Positions 21,363 to 31,555 of a stretch of DNA of 64,000 nt are shown piece after piece (the first letter of the stretch is position 1; each line of letters starts with the position of its first letter). The stretch is taken from contig OX422184.1 of NCBI GenBank assembly GCA_949130485.1, positions 18,457,324 to 18,521,323 on the forward strand, read 5' to 3'. Both the position numbers and the translations under genes were made by a program. A model generated the notes under the pieces. It searched no databases. It was not told the origin of the DNA and was given only the letters and a program-made list of their open reading frames with translations. The DNA is from Agelas oroides (Eukaryota > Porifera > Demospongiae > Agelasida > Agelasidae).

Positions 21363-23637
21363 TTAAAAGGAAAGTTTCAATATTACACCAAAAACTCCAA
21401 AGAAAATGGATATGAACGCAATGTTAAAACCAAATGGTATTTTTGCACACAAAATAGAAATTTTAAACTCACACTTTTGGTTGCTAAGGTATGTACAAAA
21501 GCTCTCTTTCTCAAGGAGAGGTATATGATTCCACTCAGCTCTTGCAACCTTTTCTATCAATGTAGATCTAGCAGCAGATACACTTGCAGCTCGGAAACAA
21601 GGATACAGGAAAAGAACACAATGTTCAAGCATAAACAGACCTATGTACACAAGGTCAAGTTTGCATGATGTGTTCTGCATACTGAAGCATTTCTTGTTGG
21701 AGTATCCATACAGCTCTTCCATTATAGTCTCGGCAAAGTAGGAAATAGACATGAAAGCAGTCAGAGTATAAAGGATCCAGTGAACTGCAAACCAGGTGCC
21801 GTATGGAGTTATTGAGCTCTTCACCTTTTTCACATACCAAGTATCCAGTTTTTTGAGAGTTGTCAAATGAGGTGTTCCACTCTCAGCAATTTCTGCTCTG
21901 TCACAATTTGTGAGATAGTGCTCCCTCACCAGATCATCCAGAGATCTGTCCAATGTGATCACATCAGCTTCCCTATCAACCTCCCTATCAACCTCCCTAT
22001 TGACCTCCCTATTGACCTCCCTATCAACCTCCCTATCGACCTCCCTATCGACCTTCCTATTGACCCGTGCAAATACATTCTCCATTTTCAAACACCTGCT
22101 GGAAACCGCATACACCACCTTTGAGAATATAAAGCAGCTTAAAATAGCACAAAACTGAGAACCAAACTGAGCTACAAGCCCCGCTATGTCCAACCCGTGC
22201 AGCAAAAGATTCTTGGAACTGATACGATCAATCACAATGATGATAAACACCGCAATACCTGCAAAGAAGACAGTAAGGTTGGCCCAAAATATAAGATGAA
22301 AATAGAAGGATTGTCTTGGCCCCAAAGAAGTGGAAATCTCGGATTCATTTAAGTCAATGAAGGGGTTTAATGGTGTTTCTCTGATAGCACTAGACTGAGC
22401 TTCTCTTTCTCCACATTTCCTCCAGATGTGTGCAACACGATCACAAACACACTTAGAGCAGGGATTGCATACACCATACAGCGGACACAATACGAAGATC
22501 ACCATCAGGTAGTAGGAAAGCAAACCTGAAATTGTTGCAGTGGTAATAACAACCTTTTGCCAATCATCGTATTGACTCTGGGATTCCGCTGATGGAGCTC
22601 CAAATGAAGTGGTATTTGCTGTGTAATTTGTCAGATTGTACCACAAAGTTTCATTTGTGTTATTTGTGTCATTTGTGCCAGTATAAATGTAACCACAGTC
22701 TTTAAAAGGGCACCAAGCTATCACATAAATGTCAAAGACAAAAGAAACTAGATTTACAATCCCAAAAATTAGCAAGAAAAGAGTGGATGCAACGAATTTG
22801 CAGCATTTGTAAACGTCCTTGGAAAGACTTTCACCACACCTAGGCCTAGTTGTAAGTTGTCCCGTCAGGCAACATAACAAATAGAAGAGGCTAAACAGCC
22901 CTTGACATATGTACCTGGTGCAGGCCTTACAAACTGTATCACCACCACCAAATCCACCCCTATCAACACCTTCTCTGCCTCTACCAACTCCTCTGCCTCT
23001 ACCAACAACTCCCCTGCCTCTACCAACAACTCCCCTGCCTCTACCAACAACTCCCCTGCCTCTACCAACAACTCCCCTGCCTCTACCAACAACTCCCCTG
23101 CCTCTACCAACAACTCCCCTGCCTCTACCAACAACTCCCCTGCTTCTACCAACAACTCCCCTGCCTCTACCAACAACTCCCCTGCCTCTACCAACACCTA
23201 CCCTGCCTCTACCAACAACTCCTCTGCCCCTGCCTCTACCAACAACTCCCCTGCTTCTACTGCCACAAACTCCACCTCCTCCACCACCATTTGCACTTTC
23301 TCCCCCACCATCACTACCATCACTGCCAGCACTACTTGCTTCAGCTTGAGTGCCATTTCCACCAGAAACTCCAACATCTGTGCTATCTGTGACAACTGCA
23401 GTATTCCTGCTATACCCATTATGTACCCCATCATCTATAATAAATGCACCATGTCCAATGGTTTCCAGCTTAGCAGTACTCTGGTAGGATGAATATGGTG
23501 ATAGGAGTGGAGTCTTTTCTGAAGGTGATAAAGAATGAAGAAGTATCATAGATTTTGTCTGGATGTATAGCTATCTCAGTGCACACACAAGAAACAAATA
23601 ATAAACTTGGTTGTAGCTATATACCTTCTTCTGCCAT
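21363..23637 (-). CDS. Multi-pass membrane protein with Gly/Arg-rich N-terminal repeat, copy 1
   Basis: Exon 1 (23625-23637) encodes MAEE; exon 2 (21363-23518) follows acceptor CTTCAG; ~722 residues. Order: acidic/Ser/Gly-rich N terminus; ~12 repeats of GRGRGVV; Cys-rich CKACTRYICQ; helix around FVASTLFLLIFGIVNLVSFV; loop with five or more N-glycosylation sites (NDTNNTNETLWYNLTNYTAN); helix GLLSYYLMVIFVLCPLYGVC; Cys-rich loop CNPCSKCVCDR; helix FWANLTVFFAGIAVFIIIVI; helix FGSQFCAILSCFIFSKVVYA; charged DREV/NREV repeats; helix WFAVHWILYTLTAFMSISYF; helix LVYIGLFMLEHCVLFLYPCF; last helix FNIAFISIFFGVFGVILKL six residues or fewer from the C terminus. I count seven helices. With the glycosylated loop outside, the N terminus is inside and the C terminus outside. 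I do not recognise the family. Confidence 0.85.
21963..22070 (-). repeat. 12-nt tandem repeat encoding DREV/NREV, copy 1
   Basis: About eight 12-nt units (plus strand CCTCCCTATCAA/TTG) encode KVDREVDREVDREVNREVNR and on. They lie in the predicted cytoplasmic loop between helices 4 and 5. The same array occurs in copy 2 at 53712-53819. Confidence 0.85.
22978..23240 (-). repeat. 21-nt coding minisatellite encoding GRGRGVV
   Basis: About twelve near-perfect 21-nt units (plus strand CCTCTACCAACAACTCCCCTG). Because 21 is a multiple of three, unit gain or loss keeps the frame. It is absent from copy 2 and replaced by GGT/GGA runs in copies 3 and 4. Confidence 0.9.
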
Positions 23638-23735
23638 TCTTTCTGAGGCAGGATCATCGTCCGGACAAACTGCCTCGGAAGTGTTCCTGGTCGCACTTGC
23701 TAGTCTGTCTGTAAAAACAGTATCGCCGTTTCCGC
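23638..23735 (-). promoter_or_regulatory. Conserved 5' flank (5'UTR/core promoter candidate), copy 1
   Basis: The ~100 bases upstream of the start codon are conserved in all family copies: 23638-23735, 54840-54945, 60758-60844 and 62682-62769. Shared blocks include GGTCGCACTTGCTAGTCTGT (or a close variant) and CTGTTTCCGCGAAGAGGATT in copies 1 and 2. Conservation outside the frame suggests 5'UTR or promoter, but recent duplication alone could explain it. Confidence 0.45.
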
Positions 23736-23737
23736 GA

Positions 23738-24377
23738 AGAGGATTTACCCAACCTAGGTGCGGGGTCTGGACACGAGGCTAAAATAATCATTGGACGCGG
23801 TTTTTACGGAAATACGTATACCTCGTTCCAGGCCACTCCCAGATTTTATCTCGCAGCTGTGGAGATAAATCGGAAGAACGCCTGTCACGACCGGAAAAGG
23901 TGGACTCGCTTTATGTGCCCACGTAATATGCGGTCAGTACAGCAAGCGACCAAACAGCGAAGTTTACCTTGGGCCGCTCTAATTTCTTTTTGGGCCCACT
24001 TTCGACTTTAGTCTCGTGCCCAGACTACTTTTCGCCGAGCGGGAAAAATAGTCTGGTGAACTGCCTACACCGTTTTGGTTCCAATATCATAAGTTTGAAA
24101 CCACCATGACGCACGTCAGCTGGATTGTGGATTCAAAAACCCTCTAGTAAACAGCGAACTCGAAGACAGCCTACTTGTACTCCTTTCGAAAGATACAATA
24201 GCGTAGTCTATATGCGGCAGCTATAGGGTTTCCCGATCAACGTCCATTTCGCTGGTAAATCGTTAGCACGCAATGTGGAATGCAATCTTCAATGACGTCA
24301 AGCGTCAAATTAGAAAATAACAATGCGCCAGCATTCCGGCGCACTTGAACGAAAATGGAATAGGCAGTTGACCAGAC
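23738..24377. other. Intergenic; short palindromic element near 24020-24060
   Basis: GTCTCGTGCCCAGACTA near 24012 is mirrored by TAGTCTGG near 24048, a decayed relative of the GTCTCGTTCCCAGACC hairpin at 33743. No gene recognised. Confidence 0.4.
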
Positions 24378-24538
24378 TATGGTGGCCCAGGAGTGCACTC
24401 CGACGTAGCGTCCGCAGCGGGACCGCCCGTGTTCCGCATTGTGTCCGCAATGTTTCCGCAGTCTTTCCGCACTATTTCCGCTGCATCTCCGCAGTGTTAC
24501 CGCCTTGAAGCTTAGTCCCCGCAAGTGCTTGCCAGTGT

Positions 24539-24584
24539 CACCATAGATAATAGAGCGGGGGTTCCCGCTCTATTATCTATGGTG
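24539..24584. repeat. Perfect hairpin, 21-bp arms, 4-nt loop
   Basis: CACCATAGATAATAGAGCGG plus G is followed by GGTT and the exact reverse complement. It extends imperfectly outward (GTGTC against GTGAC). It has no T run and no gene upstream, so a transcription terminator is unlikely; a minimal palindromic element is more likely. Confidence 0.9.
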
Positions 24585-25047
24585 TCACGTGCTTATATAT
24601 CTGGCAAAGAACGAAGAGCATAGTTTAGCCAAAAAGAGTTTGATGGCGAGAGGGGTGATAGTGAGGAGTTGTAATTGTGGTGATGCAACTTGAGGTCGCA
24701 TGTTTTTGTACCTAATGTACGGTTGTTGATAGATTACTTCTATTCATGGAGGCACGGTCGTATCAGCTGAGGGTATTCATTGGAGTGTTTGCAGAGTTCA
24801 TGGCATTAGAAAAGGTATACAATTTAGATGTGCATGTGCATGGTCTTGTGTGCCAACTGCAAAAGTCATGAGGATGATACCTACCGTATGTGGCCCACCA
24901 AGGCATAAATATGTTACTCCTAGTTAACTTCAAATGGATATATATGAGGCTATCATTTTCTGCCTACAGTGTTGAAAAAGCATTATGATACTGTCTGGCA
25001 TTCACATCCACACACTACAGAAACAGTTGTGTTTGTACTATAATAGC

Positions 25048-25468
25048 TAGGGATGAGGCTATTATGCTCAAAAATTCACCCTTTATGCTATGCTAGAATG
25101 CTTCAAACTATGTCCGATTATGCTCTTGGTGTGTCCCTATTATGCTCATGCAGCAAGTTAATCAATTAATAGAATTTAGTTAAAACTGGGCCCCCAAGAT
25201 GCTCACACCAACAAAATTAGCGCTGTTGATCCACCCTTTAGAGTGTAGTGCTACTTAGCTGCTTTTATCATGATCTTTGTCAAAACAAGATTCACCACAA
25301 AGGAAGAGTCAGACATGAAACATCCCTTATGAATAGAAAGGCACACCTCTAACAGCTTCATACCCATGCGCGCGCAGCGGAAGCACCTTACGCGCTCAAT
25401 GTTGCCTTCAGATTATTCCCGATTATGCTCGCTCCGGAAACTATGCCCGCATATTAGCTGCATCCCTA
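25048..25468. mobile_element. hAT-like MITE, copy 1 (TSD ATAATAGC)
   Basis: The ends are TAGGGATGAGGCTATTATGC and, in reverse complement, TAGGGATGCAGCTAATATGC. The 8 bases ATAATAGC occur immediately on both sides, a typical hAT target duplication. The interior is rich in ATTATGCTC motifs. It is related to 31117-31555. Confidence 0.85.
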
Positions 25469-26489
25469 ATAATAGCCTGCATGGGTGTGCCCATTTAGCT
25501 GAACCAAGAGTGCATGACATAATTTTTATTGCAATAAAAATAATGTCATCATGCACTCTTCTCGATCTCTGAACTAAGCATGCATCTTATGACTGCATGT
25601 CTTCCATGCTATATATGCAGGAGCTGCTGAACAATTGAATCAAACATGCTGTGTGGGTACAAGCGGTGAAGAAAGCAACTCCACCTTTGATTCATCCCCA
25701 TTTCAATGAACATGCATCCCATTGAAGTCCATGTCCTCAAGTGAGGAAACTGCATGCAGAGATGTTTTATGTTCAGTTAATTTCATACATTGAAACATGC
25801 ATGTCCTTAAAATTATGTTCATGCATGATACTGCATGGTAATTATTATGGTTGACATTTTAGTAATAAAATCATGAAAAGCTTATATATGAAGCATTCAG
25901 GGCAACTAACTGCATGATGTATAACAAACTGGACAATGGTGTGTATGATGGATGTAAAGTTGATACATGTGATTATGCATGGTATGATCTGATAAAGTAC
26001 CACTGATTAAGAAGAATAAAAGTTGATGGTCATGCATGCAGTCATCATGTTGACTCCATATAATTTACATCACCTGCTTGAAAGAATAACCAGTGACTAT
26101 ACATAAATACCAAGCAAACACTACAGAATTTATTAGTGAAAGTATACATAGGTTTATATGACACAAAGTATTAACTAACTATAACAACACCATAGCTGAA
26201 TACACTCTCCTTGGTCGCTCAGAGTCTCGGCCACAGTCTTCTCACTCAAATGAACCTGCCTATTAGTGCCTAAACAAGAGAAATGCTCTGCTGTGTAGCT
26301 ATACTGCAATTCCTGACTAAAAGCAGACTGCGGAAGGATTGCGGCAACAGTGCGGAGATACGGCGGGAATTAAACAATGCGGAAAGACTGCGGAGATGCT
26401 GCGGGAACGGTGCGGAAAGACTACGGGAGTAGTGCGGACATAGTGCGGACAAAATGTGGTCCCGCTCGGATGCTACGTCGGAGTGCACT

Positions 26490-26635
26490 AGGCCTTGATG
26501 GATTATTCTTTTTTTTTCTACCTATATTATTCTATTCTTTTGTTCTTGAAAGTCTTACATATTATGAATAATTCTTAATTCTTTTTTGCTACCTATTATT
26601 CTCAAAATTATGCTAGCATAATCCATCAGGGCCTA
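26490..26635. mobile_element. 146-bp hAT-like MITE nested in the right arm (TSD AGTGCACT)
   Basis: The ends AGGCCTTGATGGATTA and TAATCCATCAGGGCCT are inverted repeats. AGTGCACT flanks both sides, extending to 9 bp with the preceding G. It splits the right arm of the 24378-26658 element, so it inserted later. Confidence 0.8.
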
Positions 26636-26658
26636 GAGTGCACTCCTGGGCCACCATA

Positions 26659-29623
26659 CCAGATCCTTTTTTCCGGCGGGCGCGAAAAATGCGGTCTGAG
26701 AACGAGACTATTTACTATTTCGACTTAGGCGTCAACTCATACTTCTTTGCGCTGCGTAAGATGTTAATAAACAACTTGTAATAATTAACTTCAATACTTG
26801 CAGCGCGGGGCCACACAGCGACATTCCATGATGCTATTGTAGAAGACACACCTTTCCTTGCATGCAAATATTGTGCCTTGAGAAGCAATACAGAGCATTT
26901 TAATGCTTTGGAGAGGAGAAAAGAAAACTGTATTATATTCTCAAGTGTAATAAACACAATAAACAGGCTAATCCTGAAAGCAAGAGCATTACAGAAACAA
27001 AGCAACAGCAGACGAGAGAGTGCAGTGCAGTGACAATGAAATGCTAAAATCACTTCCTGTGAAAGGTAGCCTCGTTCCCAGGCCCCACTTAGCTTTCAGT
27101 TGCTTGCAGTTGGTACTGCAAGTGATGGAAAGCTGTGCTGGGAATGAGGCTAGTGAAAAGGGGATTTGATTGGATGGACATGAAGAGTCAAGCTGCCACA
27201 TTCCTGTGAATAGTAACGCAGTGAGGGTCCGCTTTGTTAATTTTTCTGGAAGGGCTGTAAGATTGACTGCAGCCACCAAGTTACCCAGTTTCATACTTCA
27301 AGGGAACTCACAGCTAAAAGGAAAAAGATTGCACTCTTTAACTTAGGGCAGAACAAAAGGTAGTAAATAGTAACTGTGATTAGGTGGTAGCCTGATTTCT
27401 TGTCAATCACCCCATCTGTTACATATCTTAAGAAGGAATTAAGATGACCAAAATCAACAGACCGACAATTTTTCTCAGATACAAAAAAATATATAATAAC
27501 AAGGCTATTTTTTTAATAATAACCCAGGTGAACAGTTTTGACTACGGGCTAATTTTGTCTAGCAAACCAGACCCACCTCTGTCAAAAAGGGAAGGGTCTA
27601 GCTTGGAGCTGTGTATACAAGTTGTGTGTTACTTGAGCAATTAACTGAATGATTTAATCAGACTCAGGCGAACTAAAGCATGGGACATGTTATTTTTACT
27701 AGGTACACAGGTATTTCAAAAATCAATAGCGTGTATGGAAATCTAAAAGACCAGATGAAACTTGATTTGTGTATATATGAAGCTCTAAGCTGCACGTACG
27801 GTACCATGGAAACCGTATTTGTGGGTGTGGTTACCAATTACCACTAATATCAATTAAGGTAATATTTGAGAGTATATCATCGAAGGCGGAGCAGAAGACG
27901 ACGGTTGCTCGCTACCAAACTTACTATACTAATTCAACTGAAGGTAGTATACATGAAAGTATCTGGAAGAACCAGCAGCCTCCTACAGTATTCCTGCATG
28001 ATGCCAAAAACCATAGATATAGGATAGCGGTGAGACACTACGCACGCTACAGAAGCACCACCAACAATAAGCTTACCTTTTTCCAGAAAGTTTTGGTATT
28101 CTCTGATGGTAAGCAATCCTTGAAGCCGTATCCGATTGTTCTGTTTGTCGTTCTTCTGCTCCGCCTCGACACAAACAGTTCCCACGCGCACGGTCGGCAG
28201 TACAGAGTACAAAGGTCACTTGCAGTTGAAGCGCTCAACCGCTGAACGGCTTATAAAGACCACGCTTCTGCGTCCTACGTACAGCTTACAGGCCGCTTAC
28301 TTCATTCACCAGGGTAATACAACGATATAGTCGCAGAACACGACGTAGAAAGCCACTATACCTCGATCGCATTTTACGGTTACGCCCACTTCTGTTAGTC
28401 ACGTGAGATTTACTTTGACATTACGTGAAAATTAAATCCCATGCCTTAATCGCCCTGAGGATTTCAAATAACACTCTTGAAATATCTATTGCAAAGTTAG
28501 GCTCCAATTCGTTGATTTTTAGTTTCTCATCAGGCTGCACACAATGCGGGCGGGCGGGTATTACCATTATTCAGCAAACAGATATTTCTCACGAAAGAAG
28601 TTGACAACCGTGATGGCAAGATAATTGTCGCTCATTACCTGGGTTTTTTTTTTTTTTGATGCTGTGCACTAGACAGACATGTTTGTTACCCCTTACGTTT
28701 ATCGCTATGCTCATGACGCCTATCGCTCGTTTGGTTAACATCGCTGATATGTGCAAATAAAAATAATGGTGATAAATTCTATTGCAGAAAATCCATGCGG
28801 GCGGTCGACGAGAAACTAATCATCAACAAATTGGGGCCTTAGTCTCATTCCCAAGCCCTCCCCAGAAAGTGAACAAAAAGGCCGTGGTGTTCTGAGCTGC
28901 TGATGGGCCAGAGCCTACTTTGTAAAGAATGTCATAATTTTAAATCCAGGACTTGAGCTTTCTGATGCTCATGTAGCCTGCAGCATGGTACTGTTTACAA
29001 AAGTTTGAAGGCTGTGAAGTCTTTTGGGACAGCCAAGAACAAGGTGCGAGACATTTTTTGGTCTACATCCGATTCGGTTATATCATGCACATGTAATTAC
29101 GCATTCTGATTCAAGTACTAAAATGGAAGAGTGACCCTGTCCCATTGACAAGAAAGATTGCGCAGAACATCAGACCCTCTTTACAGGAGAGGTTCTGGGC
29201 AAGAGACTATAATTTGCAAAGTGTACACTATCCCTGAGGAATATAGCTAATGTGTTCTTACAGCCCCTACAGTAGTTGAAAGTCTAAGCTCTTTCTCACT
29301 GGTTTCAATAGTGTTATTACTACTAAAAAAGTGCTGTTATGTGTCAGGTGACAAAATAATGCAATGTTACTGGACTGCACTATACAGTATGGCAAAGTAC
29401 AGCTTGTGCATATACTTCACCACCTTGTTCTTTCCATTTCTTGTGGAACTAGGGTTGGCTCACGAGACTGGAGCTAATTATGGACATCTTGGCAAATTAT
29501 TGGAATGGCTTATCCTGTACCTTGTTTGTGTTTACAAAGCCATTAGCAACTCTTTGAGACTTGACATTTTCTTTCACTAGTTACTTTCGCTTACGAACTA
29601 GCTACTATACTTACTGTGCAGCA
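26659..29623. other. Intergenic; no gene recognised
   Basis: Contains a palindromic MITE at 27067-27152, a decayed end near 28852 (TTAGTCTCATTCCCAAGCCC) and a T run at 28646-28659. Overlapping short frames at 28030-28330 and 29311-29580 show no domains, splice pattern or conserved copy. GAGAACGAGACTA near 26697 marks another palindromic-family end. Confidence 0.4.
27067..27152. mobile_element. Short palindromic MITE, TAGCCTCGTTCCCAGGC family
   Basis: Begins TAGCCTCGTTCCCAGGCCCC and ends GCTGGGAATGAGGCTA. The flanks TGTGAAAGG and GTGAAAAGG look like a 9-bp target duplication with small changes. Confidence 0.7.
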
Positions 29624-30196
29624 TAGCCTCGTTCCCAGGCGGGGGAGGAGAAAGAGTGCCTGGTACACACTGTTTGCTCATGCGCGTAATTATAGGCAAC
29701 GCCACATGGTAGAATTAGGGGCGTGTACTAATATGACGATCAACGGTTCACGTGAATAGCATAAACTGCCATAAAAAATACCTCAGCTTTTGTTCTTAGG
29801 ACGCTATAAACATCGCTGCTACATGCTCTGCCTAGTTTTATACTGTCGGATACAAAGAGAAATGTCTGGTAGGCAGTGGTAGGAATCGACTTAACGGAAA
29901 TGGTGGATAACCACATAAAGGTACGTTTCCTCGGTAAACTCACTCATTGGAGGCAACCTGTTCTTTCTTGAGCTTTATCTCGAGGTACCAAGCTACCAGA
30001 AGGCCTAGAATAGCGCAATATGAAACTCACTCAAACAGTACACCAACTGGCACGTCAATGCGGCGAGTTTATGACGTCACTAGATACGTACGTACACGTA
30101 CGAACACGGTCGCCACGGAATTCCGTGGCGATTAAGCGCATGCGCAAACAGTGTGTACCTGGCGCTCTTTCTCCTCCGCGCCTGGGAACGAGGCTA
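29624..30196. mobile_element. Palindromic MITE, full-length copy 1 (TAGCCTCGTTCCCAGGC family)
   Basis: It starts TAGCCTCGTTCCCAGGCGGG and ends CGCCTGGGAACGAGGCTA. CTGTGCAGCA and CTGTGCATCA flank it (10 bp, one mismatch), a duplication length seen in Mutator-like elements. Its 573 bp align with 47600-48191 throughout. Both copies keep a ~67-codon minus-strand frame (PRKRTFM, TAYQTFLFVSDSIKL), which may be a captured exon or chance. Confidence 0.8.
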
Positions 30197-30360
30197 CTGT
30201 GCATCACAGTACTTTTCTTCTCTTGCTTTCAGCGTAGGCCTTGGAAATCATGCAAAGAGTTTAAAGGTCAAGGTTTATTAAGCTAATACATTGATGCGCA
30301 TGCGCACAACCGGTGCTCTTCGAAGTCTAATTTTGAAGTGGGCCCAGAAAAGAATTGGCA

Positions 30361-30715
30361 TTGACAGGATGCCGCCGATCTGTCCACTACTGTTTACCTG
30401 GCTAAGTGGCAATTGACGAGGAGTGTAGGCTTTGACAGGCAGTTATGTACACTGTCGTCCTAAAAGTTTGAGGACTTACCTCGATGTGAAATAACGAAGC
30501 CTAGTTTGCTAGTGAACCCTCGCCAGCAAGAATCTGTAGCTCAAAACAGCGTCTACATGGTTTAACCTCTGGATATAGGAATGGTCTAGGTGAACGGGAG
30601 TAGCTTGTTGACTGTGCACATACGCATTCTTGGCATCTTTATTCCGTTGTTCGTTGCTCCGCTATTCCGTTATTCCTCGTTCAAGTATCCCGTTCTGGAG
30701 TAAGGAGGAGTGCTT
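30361..30715. repeat. Dispersed repeat module, copy 2
   Basis: Shares GATCTGTCCACTACTG, AGTTTGAGGACTTACCTC and GTGCACATACGCATTCTTGG with 19838-20290 and 56402-56830, but lacks the poly-G tract. Class unknown. Confidence 0.7.
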
Positions 30716-30774
30716 CATTTTGAGCCCAAAAGTACCACAACATTAATCACTCACCATCGATAGTTACTATAGAG

Positions 30775-31110
30775 GTGGAGTGTGCGTGTATGGGGAGATC
30801 TAGAGGGAGGATGTGTGTATATGGAAGGGGTAGAGTGTGCGTGCGCGGGGAGAGGATGTGTGTATATGGAAGGAGTGGAGTGTGTGTGCATGGGGAGAGG
30901 ATATGTGTATATGGAAGGAGTGGAGTGTGCATGGGGAGAGGGAGGATGTGTGTATATGGAAGGGGTAGAGTGTGCGTGCGCGGGGAGAGGATGTGTGTAT
31001 ATGGAAGGAGTGGAGTGTGTGTGCATGGGGAGAGGATATGTGTATATGGAAGGAGTGGAGTGTGCATGGGGAGAGGGAGGATGTGTGTATATCATACACA
31101 TCCTCTCCCC
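30775..31110. repeat. Minisatellite, ~45-bp units in a 135-bp higher-order repeat
   Basis: Units contain GTGTATATGGAAGGRGTRGA followed by GTGTGC and GGGGAGAGG. Three variants recur in the same order, with GGAGGATGTG starts near 30806, 30941 and 31076 (period 135). Open frames on both strands here are by-products of the repeat. An inverted partial unit follows at 31093-31116, and diverged units continue at 31556-31740. Confidence 0.85.
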
Positions 31111-31116
31111 ATGCAC

Positions 31117-31555
31117 TAGGGGTGAGAATATTATGCTCCAAAATCAGAGAATTATGCTATGCTTTGATGCTCACAATTTATGCCAATTATGCTCCGCAAA
31201 TATGCCATTATGCTTCTAAGCAAAATAATTTTTTTAGGTCACAAAAACACATTTTCACATAAAAACACATAGAAATGTTACAAAACTCAAGAATAGAAGC
31301 AAAGTGTCACTGATTAGCCACGCTTGTTGTACTGCAGCATCAAAGATGCCTCAATGTAGTCTTGGAGTGCACCATCCTGACACTACTAGTACTACAAACG
31401 GGCTCGTTGCATTCGGCCATTTTTGAGTCATGCGGAAACTGCGCATGCGCAATACGCACAGGGCTAAAAAGAACTGAATTATGCCGGCATTATGCTCGAT
31501 GCTTTGAAGGGTCAATTATGCTCGAAATTATGCCGGCATAATATTTGCACCCCTA
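31117..31555. mobile_element. hAT-like MITE, copy 2 (TSD CCATGCAC)
   Basis: The ends are TAGGGGTGAGAATATTATGC and, in reverse complement, TAGGGGTGCAAATATTATGC. CCATGCAC lies on both sides. It is inserted in the minisatellite and is the same family as 25048-25468. Confidence 0.88.

Larger units (their letters stand above)
24378..26658. mobile_element. Foldback element with CCGCA-rich terminal arms (~2.3 kb)
   Basis: The left end (TATGGTGGCCCAGGAGTGCA, then CTCCGACGTAGC and about seven 12-15-nt units with a CCGCA core to ~24505) recurs in reverse complement at the right end (26325-26489 plus 26636-26658). The right arm is interrupted by a 146-bp insertion. The internal 2 kb has no transposase frame and itself contains a hAT-like MITE (25048-25468) and a perfect hairpin (24539-24584). 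Class unknown; long arms with subterminal repeats suggest a foldback or hAT/Mutator-type non-autonomous element. Confidence 0.7.

Noticed and set aside
22902..23492. Plus-strand Thr/Asn/Ser- and Pro/Leu-rich frames opposite membrane-protein copy 1
   Set aside because: They are antisense shadows of the 21-nt GRGRGVV repeat; a repeat length divisible by three opens several frames.
24539..24584. Rho-independent terminator
   Set aside because: The stem has no following T run and the DNA is eukaryotic; a palindromic element is the better explanation.
28030..28330. Overlapping 60-92-codon frames on both strands
   Set aside because: No domain, no duplicate copy and no convincing splice sites.
30747..31116. 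CRISPR-like array
   Set aside because: Units are contiguous variants without unique spacers, in a eukaryotic genome.
30747..31219. Six overlapping 100-145-codon frames in a repetitive block
   Set aside because: All arise from the ~45-bp minisatellite on both strands and end with it.
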